From Bacteroidales bacterium (GTDB lineage: Bacteria; Bacteroidota; Bacteroidia; Bacteroidales; UBA932): DNA of 64,000 nucleotides. The notes below the pieces were generated by a model, which saw nothing but the letters and a program-made list of their open reading frames with translations, ran no database searches and was not told where the DNA came from. Of this stretch, positions 53,796-62,756 are shown piece by piece (the stretch's first letter is position 1; each line of letters begins with the position of its first letter). The stretch lies in contig JAFYYM010000070.1 of assembly GCA_017557535.1 (NCBI GenBank), positions 124,001 to 188,000 on the forward strand, in the 5' to 3' direction. The position numbers and the translations under genes were made by a program.

Positions 53796-55160
53796 ATGTC
53801 AGATTATTCAAAGATATATTTCATCGGGATAGGCGGCATCGGCATGAGCGCCATAGCCAGGTACTACAAAATCAAAGGCTACCCTGTCGCCGGATACGAC
53901 CGTACTCCTTCAGATCTCACACACCAGTTGGAGGAAGAAGGAATACACGTCCATTATACCGATGACCCGGATTATATCCCTAAAGATGTAGCTTCCACAC
54001 TCGTGGTATACACACCCGCGGTGCCAGATGATCTCGGGGAGATGGTATACGTCAAGGAGCACGGATACACCTTGGTGAAACGGTCCAGGATGCTCGGCGA
54101 GCTGTCTTCCGGGCAGACATGCCTCGCGGTTGCCGGCACACATGGAAAAACCACCACCAGCACCCTTCTGGCGCATATTATCACGGAATCCGGCTCTGGA
54201 TGCTCCGCTTTCCTCGGAGGTATTTCAAAGAATTACGGGACTAACCTCCTGGTTAGCCAGACACCCGTTTTCGTGGCTGAAGCTGACGAATATGACCGCT
54301 CATTCCTGCAACTTCATCCGGCTGTCGCCGTGATCACGGCGATGGACGCTGACCATCTCGATATATACGGGACTCACGAGGAATACTGCAAAGCTTTCAA
54401 GGCTTTCGCTTCTCAGGTATCCCGCTGCGTCATCATTAAGAAGGGCCTGGATATCACCCCTAATGACACTGGCGCCAAGATAATGACATACAGCTACAAT
54501 GACACCTCCGCTGATTTTCATGCGGTGGATGCGAAACCTGATGAACTCGGTCACTATATATTTGACCTGGTCTATCCGGGAGGTGTCATCAAAGATGTCA
54601 GATGCGGTGTGCCCGGGTGGGTCAATGTGGAGAACAGTGTCGCCGCCGCGGCTGTGTGCCTGACTCAGGGGATTCCCGCCGAATGCGTCAAGGCGTCAAT
54701 CGGAACTTTCGCGGGAGTGATGAGAAGGCTGGATGTCCATGTGGCCAGTCCCTCCCTCACGTACATTGACGACTATGCCCACCACCCCAGAGAGCTCGCA
54801 AGCGCGATTTCCTCCATTAGGATGATGTACCCCGGCAGAAAGCTTACTGCGGTCTTCCAGCCGCACCTGTTCACTCGGACAAGAGACTTCGCCGGAGAGT
54901 TCGCGGAGGCTCTCAGCGCCGTGGACAAACTCATATTACTGGACATATACCCGGCCAGGGAGGAACCCATCCCTGGAGTGACTTCAGAGATTATCTATAA
55001 GAAGGTCACCGCTCCTGAGAAGGTTATGCTGAAGAAAGAGGAGCTGATGGATTATTTGGCGAAAGAGCCTGTGGATGTTCTCGCCACCTTTGGGGCCGGC
55101 AACATAGACAGATTTATCGAGCCCATCACAAAGGCGCTTGAAGAAAGACTTGGGAAATGA
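53796..55160 (+). CDS. murC: UDP-MurNAc:L-alanine ligase MurC
   Basis: 454-residue first Mur ligase. N-terminal FIGIGGIGMSAIA, P-loop VAGTHGKTTTSTLLAHI near 111, EADEYDRSF and DDYAHHPRE. 6 nt after murG; its stop overlaps the ftsQ ATG by 4 nt. Confidence 0.95.
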   Translation: MSDYSKIYFIGIGGIGMSAIARYYKIKGYPVAGYDRTPSDLTHQLEEEGIHVHYTDDPDYIPKDVASTLVVYTPAVPDDLGEMVYVKEHGYTLVKRSRMLGELSSGQTCLAVAGTHGKTTTSTLLAHIITESGSGCSAFLGGISKNYGTNLLVSQTPVFVAEADEYDRSFLQLHPAVAVITAMDADHLDIYGTHEEYCKAFKAFASQVSRCVIIKKGLDITPNDTGAKIMTYSYNDTSADFHAVDAKPDELGHYIFDLVYPGGVIKDVRCGVPGWVNVENSVAAAAVCLTQGIPAECVKASIGTFAGVMRRLDVHVASPSLTYIDDYAHHPRELASAISSIRMMYPGRKLTAVFQPHLFTRTRDFAGEFAEALSAVDKLILLDIYPAREEPIPGVTSEIIYKKVTAPEKVMLKKEELMDYLAKEPVDVLATFGAGNIDRFIEPITKALEERLGK

Positions 55161-55933
55161 AGAAAGGACTTAAGATAGTCATCATTGTCTCGGCAGCCTG
55201 CCTGCTCGGCCTCGCCATCCTGGCGATATTCGGGATGAACGGGGAGAGGAAGCGCCAGCTTACCTGCGGCGGAGTCAACGTGGTGTTCGCCGACGGCTAC
55301 AATTTCGTGACATCGGAGGACATCGAAGGCTATCTTTCCCAAGAATATGGAGCATATATAGGGCAACGTCTGGACAGTGTCGACCTGGCCAAAGTCGAGA
55401 GGATACTAGACAACAAAAGCGCCATTTTGAAGACCGAGGCTTACACCACCCCGGACGGAATGTTGAACGTGAAGGTGTTCCAGAGGGAGCCGGTAATAAG
55501 GTTCCAGAAAGGTGGAAACGGATTCTATGCCGACGAGAAAGGCTTCCTGTTCCCGCTCCAGAGCAACTACACCTCTCAGGTCCCGATCATAGACGGCGAC
55601 GTGCCCCTGACATTCGAGAGCGGGTACAAAGGCGAGCCGGTGACCCAAAAAGAGAAAGATTGGCTTAGGGATATCATCTCTCTAACCAACTACATGAAGA
55701 ATTCCAAGACATGGTCTGAGAATATCAGCCAGATCTCAGTGAGACCTGGTGGAGACCTGGTGATGATCCCGAGGCAGGGAAAAGAGACATTCATCTTCGG
55801 GCATCCGGACGGTTTTGAGGAGAAGTTCTCCAAGATGGAGAAATACTACACCACGATTCTCCCGGAGAAGGGGGAAGGCTATTACTCTACGGTCAATTTG
55901 AAATATAACGGTCAGATAATCTGCAGGAAATAA
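55157..55933 (+). CDS. ftsQ: Cell division protein FtsQ
   Basis: 258 residues: one N-terminal membrane segment (about 5-25), a POTRA-like region (about 35-105) and a beta domain (VFQREPVIRFQK...). Divergent in sequence, but position between murC and ftsA and the bitopic layout support it. It recruits the FtsL-containing complex. Confidence 0.88.
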   Translation: MKKGLKIVIIVSAACLLGLAILAIFGMNGERKRQLTCGGVNVVFADGYNFVTSEDIEGYLSQEYGAYIGQRLDSVDLAKVERILDNKSAILKTEAYTTPDGMLNVKVFQREPVIRFQKGGNGFYADEKGFLFPLQSNYTSQVPIIDGDVPLTFESGYKGEPVTQKEKDWLRDIISLTNYMKNSKTWSENISQISVRPGGDLVMIPRQGKETFIFGHPDGFEEKFSKMEKYYTTILPEKGEGYYSTVNLKYNGQIICRK

Positions 55934-55940
55934 TATCAAT

Positions 55941-57530
55941 ATGGAAGAAAGACACATAGCGTCAGTCGACCTGGGCACATCGAAACTGGCAGTCTGCGTC
56001 GCCAGGATCATGGGCCAGGATGTACAGGTGATTTATTACAGGGAAACACCCTCGCAAGGAATCCGGTACAGTTACGTCAACAATCCCGGAAAGGTGGAGG
56101 GTGTCCTCAGGGAAGCTCTCACACAGGCACAACAGGAGCTTAAGATCAAGATCCAGCAAGTGATCGTTGGTCTGCCCAGATACTATGTCCGCCAGGAAAG
56201 CGCCTCCGCCAGCATGGTGAGGACCGATGCCGACTCACAGATAGAAGAAAGTGAGGTCAAGACCCTGAAGTCCATGGCTCTGGAGGAATATCCTCTCAGT
56301 GACTCCAAAAACGAGGTGATTTACGGGGCCGTGGCACAGTCCTTCTCGACCGAAGACAGCCTCAACGAGTTGGAGAATGAGATCGTGGGCATGACCGCGG
56401 AGAAGCTTGAGGGAAATTTCAAGGTTTTCATTGGAAGCAGGAGACACTCGATTAATATCGATAACGTCTTCAACAGCATGGGCATAGCCATCGCCAAGAA
56501 GTATTTCACACCCGGGATCACCGCCAGGGCCGTCTTGAAAGAGGAGCAGATGGAAAACGGTGTCGCCTTGATAGACATCGGTGCCGGAGTCAGCTCCGTG
56601 ACCATATTCAAAGGAAAGATCATGAGATACTATGCCGCTATACCGTTCGGCGGCAACAGCATCACGAGGGACATCAAGACCGAGTGCAATTTCTCGTTTG
56701 ATCTGGCCGAGAACATCAAGAGAGCCTATGGGGCTTGCATGCCCAGCAAGCTCTCGGCTATGGGAGAGAAATCCATCCAGATAGTGGACGAGAATGACGA
56801 GCCAACCGCCCAAGTGACTGTCAAATACATCTCGGAGATCATCTCCGCCAGGATGAAAGAGATTATAGAGGCTCTCCTTTATCACATACAGGCCAGCGGA
56901 TATGCCAGTGAGGATCTCCTCAGGGCAGGAGTTGTCGTGACTGGAGGTGGTGCGGAGATCGTGAATTGCGCCAATTACATAAAAGACCTGTCAGGTTATT
57001 CCGTCAAGATCGGCTATCCAAGAAGATTCTTCTCCTGCGAAGGCTGCCCGGAAGCGGGTGAGGCATCGGCTGCCACATCAATGGGCATGATCATGGCCGC
57101 CAAGGGAGACAAGATGCTGAATTGCGTCAATGAGGCACCAGCCCGGAGGTATTGGACTGCCCCGAAACCATCTGGAATCAATTCCCGCCTTGCCGTAGCT
57201 GAGAACCAGCCTGCAGAGGTGCCCGAGACTGATGTAACGGTCAATGAGCCTGCCGAGGCGCCTTCAGAGACAGCAGTCGTCACGGAACCTGCGATTGAGG
57301 AAGCTGTCATCGCGGCACAGGACGAAGGAGGCTCCACAGTGTTCGACGAACCCACAGAAGAAGAGCTGAAGGAATACGAAAAGCGTAAGGGAGAAAAAGG
57401 AAACAAGCCTCCGAAACCGCCTAGAAAGCCCAGGACCAGGCCGACGTTCACTTGGTTCAAGCATATTCAGAGCACCATAAGCAAGGCCGCCGGGGACATT
57501 TTCGATGACATGGAAAACGAGGATATTTAA
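55941..57530 (+). CDS. ftsA: Cell division protein FtsA
   Basis: 529-residue actin-like protein that anchors FtsZ to the membrane. Actin-fold motifs: SVDLGTSKLAVCVA at the start, LIDIGAGVSSVTIF near 210, and VVTGGGAEI near 335. A C-terminal extension of about 120 residues is acidic/Pro-rich, then basic (KPPKPPRKPRTRP), then an amphipathic helix (FTWFKHIQSTISKA...) likely to bind membrane. 7 nt after ftsQ. Confidence 0.94.
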   Translation: MEERHIASVDLGTSKLAVCVARIMGQDVQVIYYRETPSQGIRYSYVNNPGKVEGVLREALTQAQQELKIKIQQVIVGLPRYYVRQESASASMVRTDADSQIEESEVKTLKSMALEEYPLSDSKNEVIYGAVAQSFSTEDSLNELENEIVGMTAEKLEGNFKVFIGSRRHSINIDNVFNSMGIAIAKKYFTPGITARAVLKEEQMENGVALIDIGAGVSSVTIFKGKIMRYYAAIPFGGNSITRDIKTECNFSFDLAENIKRAYGACMPSKLSAMGEKSIQIVDENDEPTAQVTVKYISEIISARMKEIIEALLYHIQASGYASEDLLRAGVVVTGGGAEIVNCANYIKDLSGYSVKIGYPRRFFSCEGCPEAGEASAATSMGMIMAAKGDKMLNCVNEAPARRYWTAPKPSGINSRLAVAENQPAEVPETDVTVNEPAEAPSETAVVTEPAIEEAVIAAQDEGGSTVFDEPTEEELKEYEKRKGEKGNKPPKPPRKPRTRPTFTWFKHIQSTISKAAGDIFDDMENEDI

Positions 57531-57534
57531 AAAG

Positions 57535-58818
57535 ATGAGACCAATGGGAGAGTTTGACAATTTCGATATAGCCGAGTCCAGTGACTGGACTCCGATTCAG
57601 TCCATGATCAAAGTCATCGGCGTAGGCGGCGGAGGATGCAACGCTGTCAACTACATGTTCCGGGAAAATGTGGAGGGTTGCAGCTTTATAGTCTGCAACA
57701 CCGACCGCCAGGCCCTCGAGGAGAGCCCCGTGCCGGTCAAGATCCACATCGGACGCAACGCTCTCGGAGCCGGGACTGACCCTGTGAAGGGACGCAATGC
57801 GGCCCTTGAGGCAGAGGAACAAATTGAGAAAGTGGTACTTAACGATGGTACCCAGATGCTCTTCATTACAGCCGGAATGGGTGGTGGAACCGGAACCGGG
57901 GCCGCCCCCCAGATAGCGAAGATGGCCAAGGACAAGGGCATCCTCACAGTAGCCGTAGTCACAATACCCTTCGAGAACGAGGGGGACATGGCCCTCTCCA
58001 GGGCCATCGACGGCATACATGAGCTCGTCAAAAATGTCGACAGCCTGCTGATTATCAACAACGAGAAGCTGTATGATTTCTTCGGTGGGCTCCTTATTCA
58101 TGACGCGTTCCCGAAAGCGGATGAGGTACTCGCCACAGCCGTGAGGGGTATCACTGAGATCATCTCCAAGCCCGGCTACATCAATGTGGACTTTGAGGAC
58201 ATCAAGACCATGATGAAGAACAGTGGAATGGCTTTGATGGGGGCTGGAATAGGATCAGGAGAGAATCGTATCGAGGAAGCCGTTCAAGGCGCCCTCCACT
58301 CCCCTCTCCTGAACGATTTCGATCTCACGACCGCGAAGAACCTGCTCATCAACATCACTTGCGGAAAGAATGAGAAGGGATTGACGATGGACGACCTGAA
58401 GGAAATCAATGCCAAAATCGCCGACTACACCGGCAATGTCAACAAGTTCAAGACCGGACTCGTGTGGGAGACTGATCCGGAGATAGGTGACAAGGTCAAG
58501 ATTACGGCTATCGCTACCGGCTTTAAAGTCAATGACTTATCCAAGATTACCAAAACCGATCTCGGCAACCTTATAATCATAGGCAAAGACTTCAAGTTCG
58601 AGAGGCGTAACATGGTTGGAGCGGAGGATGTCAACATATCGGATCTCCCTTCTGGGATGAATATGATAGGTTACAATGCCGCCGATAATGTCAAGCGATA
58701 TCACTTTGACATAGACCGCAAGCCGGCGCTTGTGGTAGCGCCTGGAGAAAGCATCGGGGAACTCGAGAGTGTCCCGGCTATTAAAAGAATGGTCCGGCAG
58801 GAGAAAGAGAACAATTAA
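57535..58818 (+). CDS. ftsZ: Cell division protein FtsZ
   Basis: 427-residue tubulin-like GTPase that forms the Z-ring. Tubulin signature GGGTGTG at 116-122; N-terminal GVGGGGCNAVNYM; the C-terminal conserved peptide is VPAIKRMVRQ. The start at 57535 follows the ftsA stop by 4 nt; an in-frame start at 57505 inside ftsA is possible but would add non-FtsZ residues. A short linker (about 330-410) is normal for the phylum. Confidence 0.95.
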   Translation: MRPMGEFDNFDIAESSDWTPIQSMIKVIGVGGGGCNAVNYMFRENVEGCSFIVCNTDRQALEESPVPVKIHIGRNALGAGTDPVKGRNAALEAEEQIEKVVLNDGTQMLFITAGMGGGTGTGAAPQIAKMAKDKGILTVAVVTIPFENEGDMALSRAIDGIHELVKNVDSLLIINNEKLYDFFGGLLIHDAFPKADEVLATAVRGITEIISKPGYINVDFEDIKTMMKNSGMALMGAGIGSGENRIEEAVQGALHSPLLNDFDLTTAKNLLINITCGKNEKGLTMDDLKEINAKIADYTGNVNKFKTGLVWETDPEIGDKVKITAIATGFKVNDLSKITKTDLGNLIIIGKDFKFERRNMVGAEDVNISDLPSGMNMIGYNAADNVKRYHFDIDRKPALVVAPGESIGELESVPAIKRMVRQEKENN

Positions 58819-58830
58819 CAAGCCACTAAA

Positions 58831-60468
58831 ATGGAAAGAAGGACTAGAGTACGGTTCGCGCCAAGCCCCACAGGTCCGCTGCACATGGGCGGAGTCAGGA
58901 CAGCGCTATATAATTACTTATATGCCAAACAAAACGGTGGAGACTTCATCATAAGGATCGAAGACACAGACTCGAACAGGTTTGTCCCGGGAGCCGAGGA
59001 ATATATCATCGAAGCGTTGACTTGGTGCGGGATAATCCCGGACGAGGGTGTCGACTCTAATGGAATGGTTGTCGAAACACCTTCCGAGAGGCATCCACAC
59101 GCTCCTTACAGGCAGAGCCAGCGCAAACCGATATACCGTAAATATGCCGAGCAACTCATAGAAAACGGTTATGCTTACTACGCTTTCGACTCGGCCGAGG
59201 AATTGGCGGAGGCAAGGGCGAAAGCAGAGGCATCTAAGGATACCTTCATCTACAACCAGGTTTCTAGGATGTCCATGCGAAACTCCCTCACCCTCCCCAA
59301 AGAAGAGGTGGACAGGCTCCTGGAAGAGACAACTGACTGGACGATACGGTTCAAGATGCCTTCCGACACTGTCGTCAAGATGGACGACCTTATCCGAGGC
59401 CATATTGAGGTCAACACAGACACTTTGGATGACAAGGTCCTTTGGAAAAGAGCGGACGAGCTTCCGACATATCACCTCGCGAACATCGTCGATGACCATC
59501 TGATGGAGATATCCGAGGTCATCCGAGGAGAGGAGTGGCTTCCTTCCCTGCCTTTGCATTATATGCTTTACAAAGCTTTCGGATGGGAAGAAACGATGCC
59601 GCGCTTCGCTCATTTATCGCTTCTTTTGAAACCAATAGGCAACGGCAAACTCAGCAAGAGAGACGGTGATAAGATGGGCTTCCCGGTGTTCCCGCTCCTC
59701 TGGACAAACTCGGAGGGAGAGACTTCAAGAGGCTACCGCGAGGACGGATATTTCCCGGAGGCTTTCGTGAATATGCTCGCCATGTTGGGATGGAATCCTG
59801 GAGACGACCGCGAGATGTTCACAATGGATGAGCTCGTGGAGGCTTTCTCCCTAGATAAAGTCCAGAAAGCGGGGGCGAAATTCAACCCTGAGAAAGCGAA
59901 GTGGTACAATAGGGAGTATCTGCGGCTGAAAACTGACGATGAGCTCGCCGACCTGTTGGTTCCCACACTCGAGGAGCATGGTATCAATGTCGTGGACTGC
60001 CCCAAGTGCGCCCTGACGGCCGGAGCCGAGTTCAATGTGGCCGGCGGGGATCTTCAGAAGCATATATTCACGAGAGACTACGTCAAGAGCGTTGTATCCT
60101 TCACCAAGGAGCGCGCCACCTTTGTGGCTGATTTCTGGGATATCGCCTCATACCTTTTCACTGCCCCCAAGGAGTACATCCAGAAGGATGTGGACAAGTT
60201 CTGGAAGCCGGAGAATGTCGCCTTGGTCATGAAGGTCGGGGACTTGATCAAAGCCTTTGATGGGGATTGGACCGTCGAGGGTGTCGGGACCGCTATTGAG
60301 GAATATATAAAATCCAATGAGTGGCCGATTGGTAAGGTAATGAACGCCTTCCGCCTCGCCCTTGCCGGTAGCGCCAGTGGTCTCGGCATAGCTGACATAG
60401 TCTACCGCATTGGCAAGAAAGAGACCCGTGCCCGACTGGAAAGCGCCGTCTCCGCTCTTGGAAATTGA
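58831..60468 (+). CDS. gltX: Glutamyl-tRNA synthetase
   Basis: 545-residue class I synthetase. HIGH-type motif HMGG in FAPSPTGPLHMGG; KLSKR in NGKLSKRDG about 273-279. Discriminating insertion and anticodon-binding helices follow. 12 nt after ftsZ, so it may be expressed with the dcw operon. The stop overlaps the TTG start of the HAD gene by 4 nt. Confidence 0.94.
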   Translation: MERRTRVRFAPSPTGPLHMGGVRTALYNYLYAKQNGGDFIIRIEDTDSNRFVPGAEEYIIEALTWCGIIPDEGVDSNGMVVETPSERHPHAPYRQSQRKPIYRKYAEQLIENGYAYYAFDSAEELAEARAKAEASKDTFIYNQVSRMSMRNSLTLPKEEVDRLLEETTDWTIRFKMPSDTVVKMDDLIRGHIEVNTDTLDDKVLWKRADELPTYHLANIVDDHLMEISEVIRGEEWLPSLPLHYMLYKAFGWEETMPRFAHLSLLLKPIGNGKLSKRDGDKMGFPVFPLLWTNSEGETSRGYREDGYFPEAFVNMLAMLGWNPGDDREMFTMDELVEAFSLDKVQKAGAKFNPEKAKWYNREYLRLKTDDELADLLVPTLEEHGINVVDCPKCALTAGAEFNVAGGDLQKHIFTRDYVKSVVSFTKERATFVADFWDIASYLFTAPKEYIQKDVDKFWKPENVALVMKVGDLIKAFDGDWTVEGVGTAIEEYIKSNEWPIGKVMNAFRLALAGSASGLGIADIVYRIGKKETRARLESAVSALGN

Positions 60469-61253
60469 TCTTCCCGAGTAACATACGACTGATAGCGAGC
60501 GACCTTGACGGTACCTTGCTGCACCCTCTTGGCACTCAGGCCTTGAAGGAAGGGACCTGTGACCTTATCCGCCGCTGGATTGACAAGGGAGGGCTTTTCG
60601 TCGCTGCCAGCGGACGGCAATATGCCAATCTCCGCCTCATTTTCGAGCCCATAAAGGATGACATCCTGTACATCTGCGAGAACGGTTGTCTGGTGATAAA
60701 AGATGGGAATATTCTTCTGGAAGCCGCTTTGGAAAGGGATCTGGCGGAGAAATTGTCCTTGGATATTCTTGAGAATGGGGATGGGGAATTACTCATCAGC
60801 ACGGCATGGACCCAATTCGTGATCCCGAAAAACGAACGGTTCTTTTATCACATGAGAGACACTGTGAGGGTTAATGTCGAAAAGATATCTGAGTTTTCAG
60901 AAGTCAAGGATCCTATTCTTAAGGTGTCCATGTTCAAAGAGGGCGGTCTTACGGATGTCTCGCCATGGAGAGAACGCTACGACGCCGTCTGCACTGTCCA
61001 GACAAGTGGTTATGACTGGCTTGACATGACTCCTAAGAGCGTCAACAAGGCCACCGCGATGGAAGTTTTGCTGAACCATATCGGAATCAACCCGTCTGAA
61101 TGCATGGCTTTAGGAGACAATGAGAACGACGCTCCCCTTCTGGCCATGGTCGGATACCCCATCGCCATGAGTGACGCCACTCCCGACATACTGAATATGT
61201 TTCCTAATACAACGGGATCAGTCGAAGATATCCTGATAGAGCTGGTCAAGTGA
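60465..61253 (+). CDS. Cof-type HAD hydrolase
   Basis: 262-residue HAD-IIB (Cof) phosphatase. Motif I ASDLDGTLL near 11-19, a large cap domain, and motif IV ALGDNENDAPLLAMVGYPIA. The start is TTG at 60465, overlapping the gltX stop as TTGA; no in-frame ATG lies upstream of motif I. It probably dephosphorylates a sugar or nucleotide phosphate. Its end overlaps the small basic protein gene by 36 nt. Confidence 0.85.
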   Translation: MIFPSNIRLIASDLDGTLLHPLGTQALKEGTCDLIRRWIDKGGLFVAASGRQYANLRLIFEPIKDDILYICENGCLVIKDGNILLEAALERDLAEKLSLDILENGDGELLISTAWTQFVIPKNERFFYHMRDTVRVNVEKISEFSEVKDPILKVSMFKEGGLTDVSPWRERYDAVCTVQTSGYDWLDMTPKSVNKATAMEVLLNHIGINPSECMALGDNENDAPLLAMVGYPIAMSDATPDILNMFPNTTGSVEDILIELVK

Positions 61254-61583
61254 AACCGTCTCTTTCTTGAGCCGGTTCCGGGCGGAATGCTTCGCGGCTT
61301 TGCGGAGACGCCTGAGGCGGGAACTCCGCTCTTCCGCCACACCGAAACGATTCCGGAAATCTTTCACGGTCAACTTTCCCCTCAGGTCACGTCTAAGTCC
61401 AGATGCTCTCTTTCCTGACGGATGCCTGGACAGATCCACCTTTGCCTTAGTCAAGCCACTATCAAACTGATTCAAAGACGAAAGAACAGTGACGGAACTC
61501 TCCTCGGCAAGCTGCTCTCTAACTTGACGGATCGCCCTAATCCTTTGCTCGAACGATTTCCTGGTATGATAAGTCTTACTCAC
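61218..61583 (-). CDS. Small highly basic protein, unknown function
   Basis: A 121-residue protein rich in Arg and Lys, especially in its second half (RSSRLRRLRKAAKHSARNR). Starts with GTG at 61583, which overlaps the SGNH hydrolase stop as GTGA, a pattern expected for coupled translation. No signal peptide. It overlaps the HAD gene by 36 nt at the 3' end. I know no family; the basic composition could suit RNA or DNA binding. A chance ORF cannot be ruled out. Confidence 0.5.
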   Translation of the reverse strand: MSKTYHTRKSFEQRIRAIRQVREQLAEESSVTVLSSLNQFDSGLTKAKVDLSRHPSGKRASGLRRDLRGKLTVKDFRNRFGVAEERSSRLRRLRKAAKHSARNRLKKETVSLDQLYQDIFD

Positions 61584-62689
61584 TTTTTCCGAAGCGCCTT
61601 CTTTATGGTCGGAAGAACATATTCAGTGTAACGGACCATTCCAAGGTCGGTGAAATGAACTCCATCCACAGTCGCCTCGCCGTCAAGGCCAAGCATCTTG
61701 TCGCCTTTGATGTAATATATCTTCTTCTCCCCCGCCTTCTTAAGCTTCTCGTAAACCGCTCTCATAGAGGCGTTTCTGGCAGCGATATCGGCCGCAGCTA
61801 CCTTATCGAACACAGCGTGGGGATAGTTTGGATTCTCAATAAACAGAACCGGCACATCCGGATGGGCATCTCGAATAATCCTGAAGAATTTCTCCTCACG
61901 CTCATCGATCAGCGATGCTGAGCAATTCGGCACATTGTCCAAGACAAAGAGTGAGGGGTTATCCACCGAGGCCATCAGCTCAGCGATCTCGTAGTCCAGG
62001 CGGGCGTTGCCGCTAAACCCGAGGTTAACGACTTCCCTATCAAGTTCCCTGGAGATTATATTCGTGAAAGCCATTCCTGGCCGGTTTGCGCAGCCACCCT
62101 GAAGGATGCTGGTACCATACATCACAATAGGAGAACCTTTGCGAGGGCTGTCAAGAGCCGGCTGGTCAATAACCGAATCTTCCTCAACCCCAATCTCAAG
62201 TTTCTTCACGCCCTCATAAAGTGACAGATACACAATGAATTCCCTCATCTGACGATCCATCCCTGAGACCACAACCTGGTCGTTGAGAGTGTCCTTCTGT
62301 GGCCTGGCGCTCCTGGCGAACCTCCAATGGCCATCGACCGGGTCCTGGGTGTAAAGGTCAAGACCTCGGGTACCCGTGTCGGTCATGTGGTTCATAGTAT
62401 GAAGCCCGAACGACACCCATCGCAACTTGATAGATGGAGAGTCCGAGCGGAACCTCACAGAGATCCCGGCAGAGTGATGTGCCAGATCCCAAACCGACTG
62501 ACGGATAACACCTTCCAAAGATGCGGGAAGCCGCTCGTAAGTGGCGGAGGTGTTCTCTATCGCCTTCCCGTAAATCGGGAAAGTTGAAGCGTCGGTGTAG
62601 TAATACTCCTTACCTCCCTGAGCATAAACCAATGAAAGGGAAAAGAGTGAAAAAAGCAGTAAGGCCTGAATCTTTAGAATGCTCTTCAT
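61580..62689 (-). CDS. SGNH/GDSL hydrolase with GxDLY N-terminal domain
   Basis: 369 residues with a signal peptide (MKSILKIQALLLFSLFSLS... to VYAQ). The N-terminal jelly-roll domain has the GxDLY motif as GLDLYTQD; the C-terminal SGNH domain has GTSILQGG (block I, nucleophile Ser), the GNARL segment (Gly and Asn blocks) and DGVHFTDLG (Asp-His). This pair of domains occurs in Bacteroidota esterases that deacylate glycans. Start at 62689 because it gives a proper signal peptide; own promoter at 62713-62720. Confidence 0.85.
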   Translation of the reverse strand: MKSILKIQALLLFSLFSLSLVYAQGGKEYYYTDASTFPIYGKAIENTSATYERLPASLEGVIRQSVWDLAHHSAGISVRFRSDSPSIKLRWVSFGLHTMNHMTDTGTRGLDLYTQDPVDGHWRFARSARPQKDTLNDQVVVSGMDRQMREFIVYLSLYEGVKKLEIGVEEDSVIDQPALDSPRKGSPIVMYGTSILQGGCANRPGMAFTNIISRELDREVVNLGFSGNARLDYEIAELMASVDNPSLFVLDNVPNCSASLIDEREEKFFRIIRDAHPDVPVLFIENPNYPHAVFDKVAAADIAARNASMRAVYEKLKKAGEKKIYYIKGDKMLGLDGEATVDGVHFTDLGMVRYTEYVLPTIKKALRKK

Positions 62690-62712
62690 GATAATCAGCG
62701 AAATGATTATCA

Positions 62713-62720
62713 CAAAAATA
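62713..62720 (-). promoter_or_regulatory. -7 promoter box for the SGNH hydrolase
   Basis: TATTTTTG on the minus strand, 23 nt before the ATG at 62689, just past the DUF6067 terminator. Confidence 0.5.
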
Positions 62721-62723
62721 GCG

Positions 62724-62752
62724 AAAAAAGACAAGGAATAATTGTCTCTTTT
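62724..62752. terminator. Terminator after the DUF6067 gene
   Basis: Stem AGACAA/TTGTCT with a 7-nt loop, flanked by A and T runs on both sides, 4 nt past the DUF6067 stop on the minus strand. Confidence 0.6.
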
Positions 62753-62756
62753 CAGA

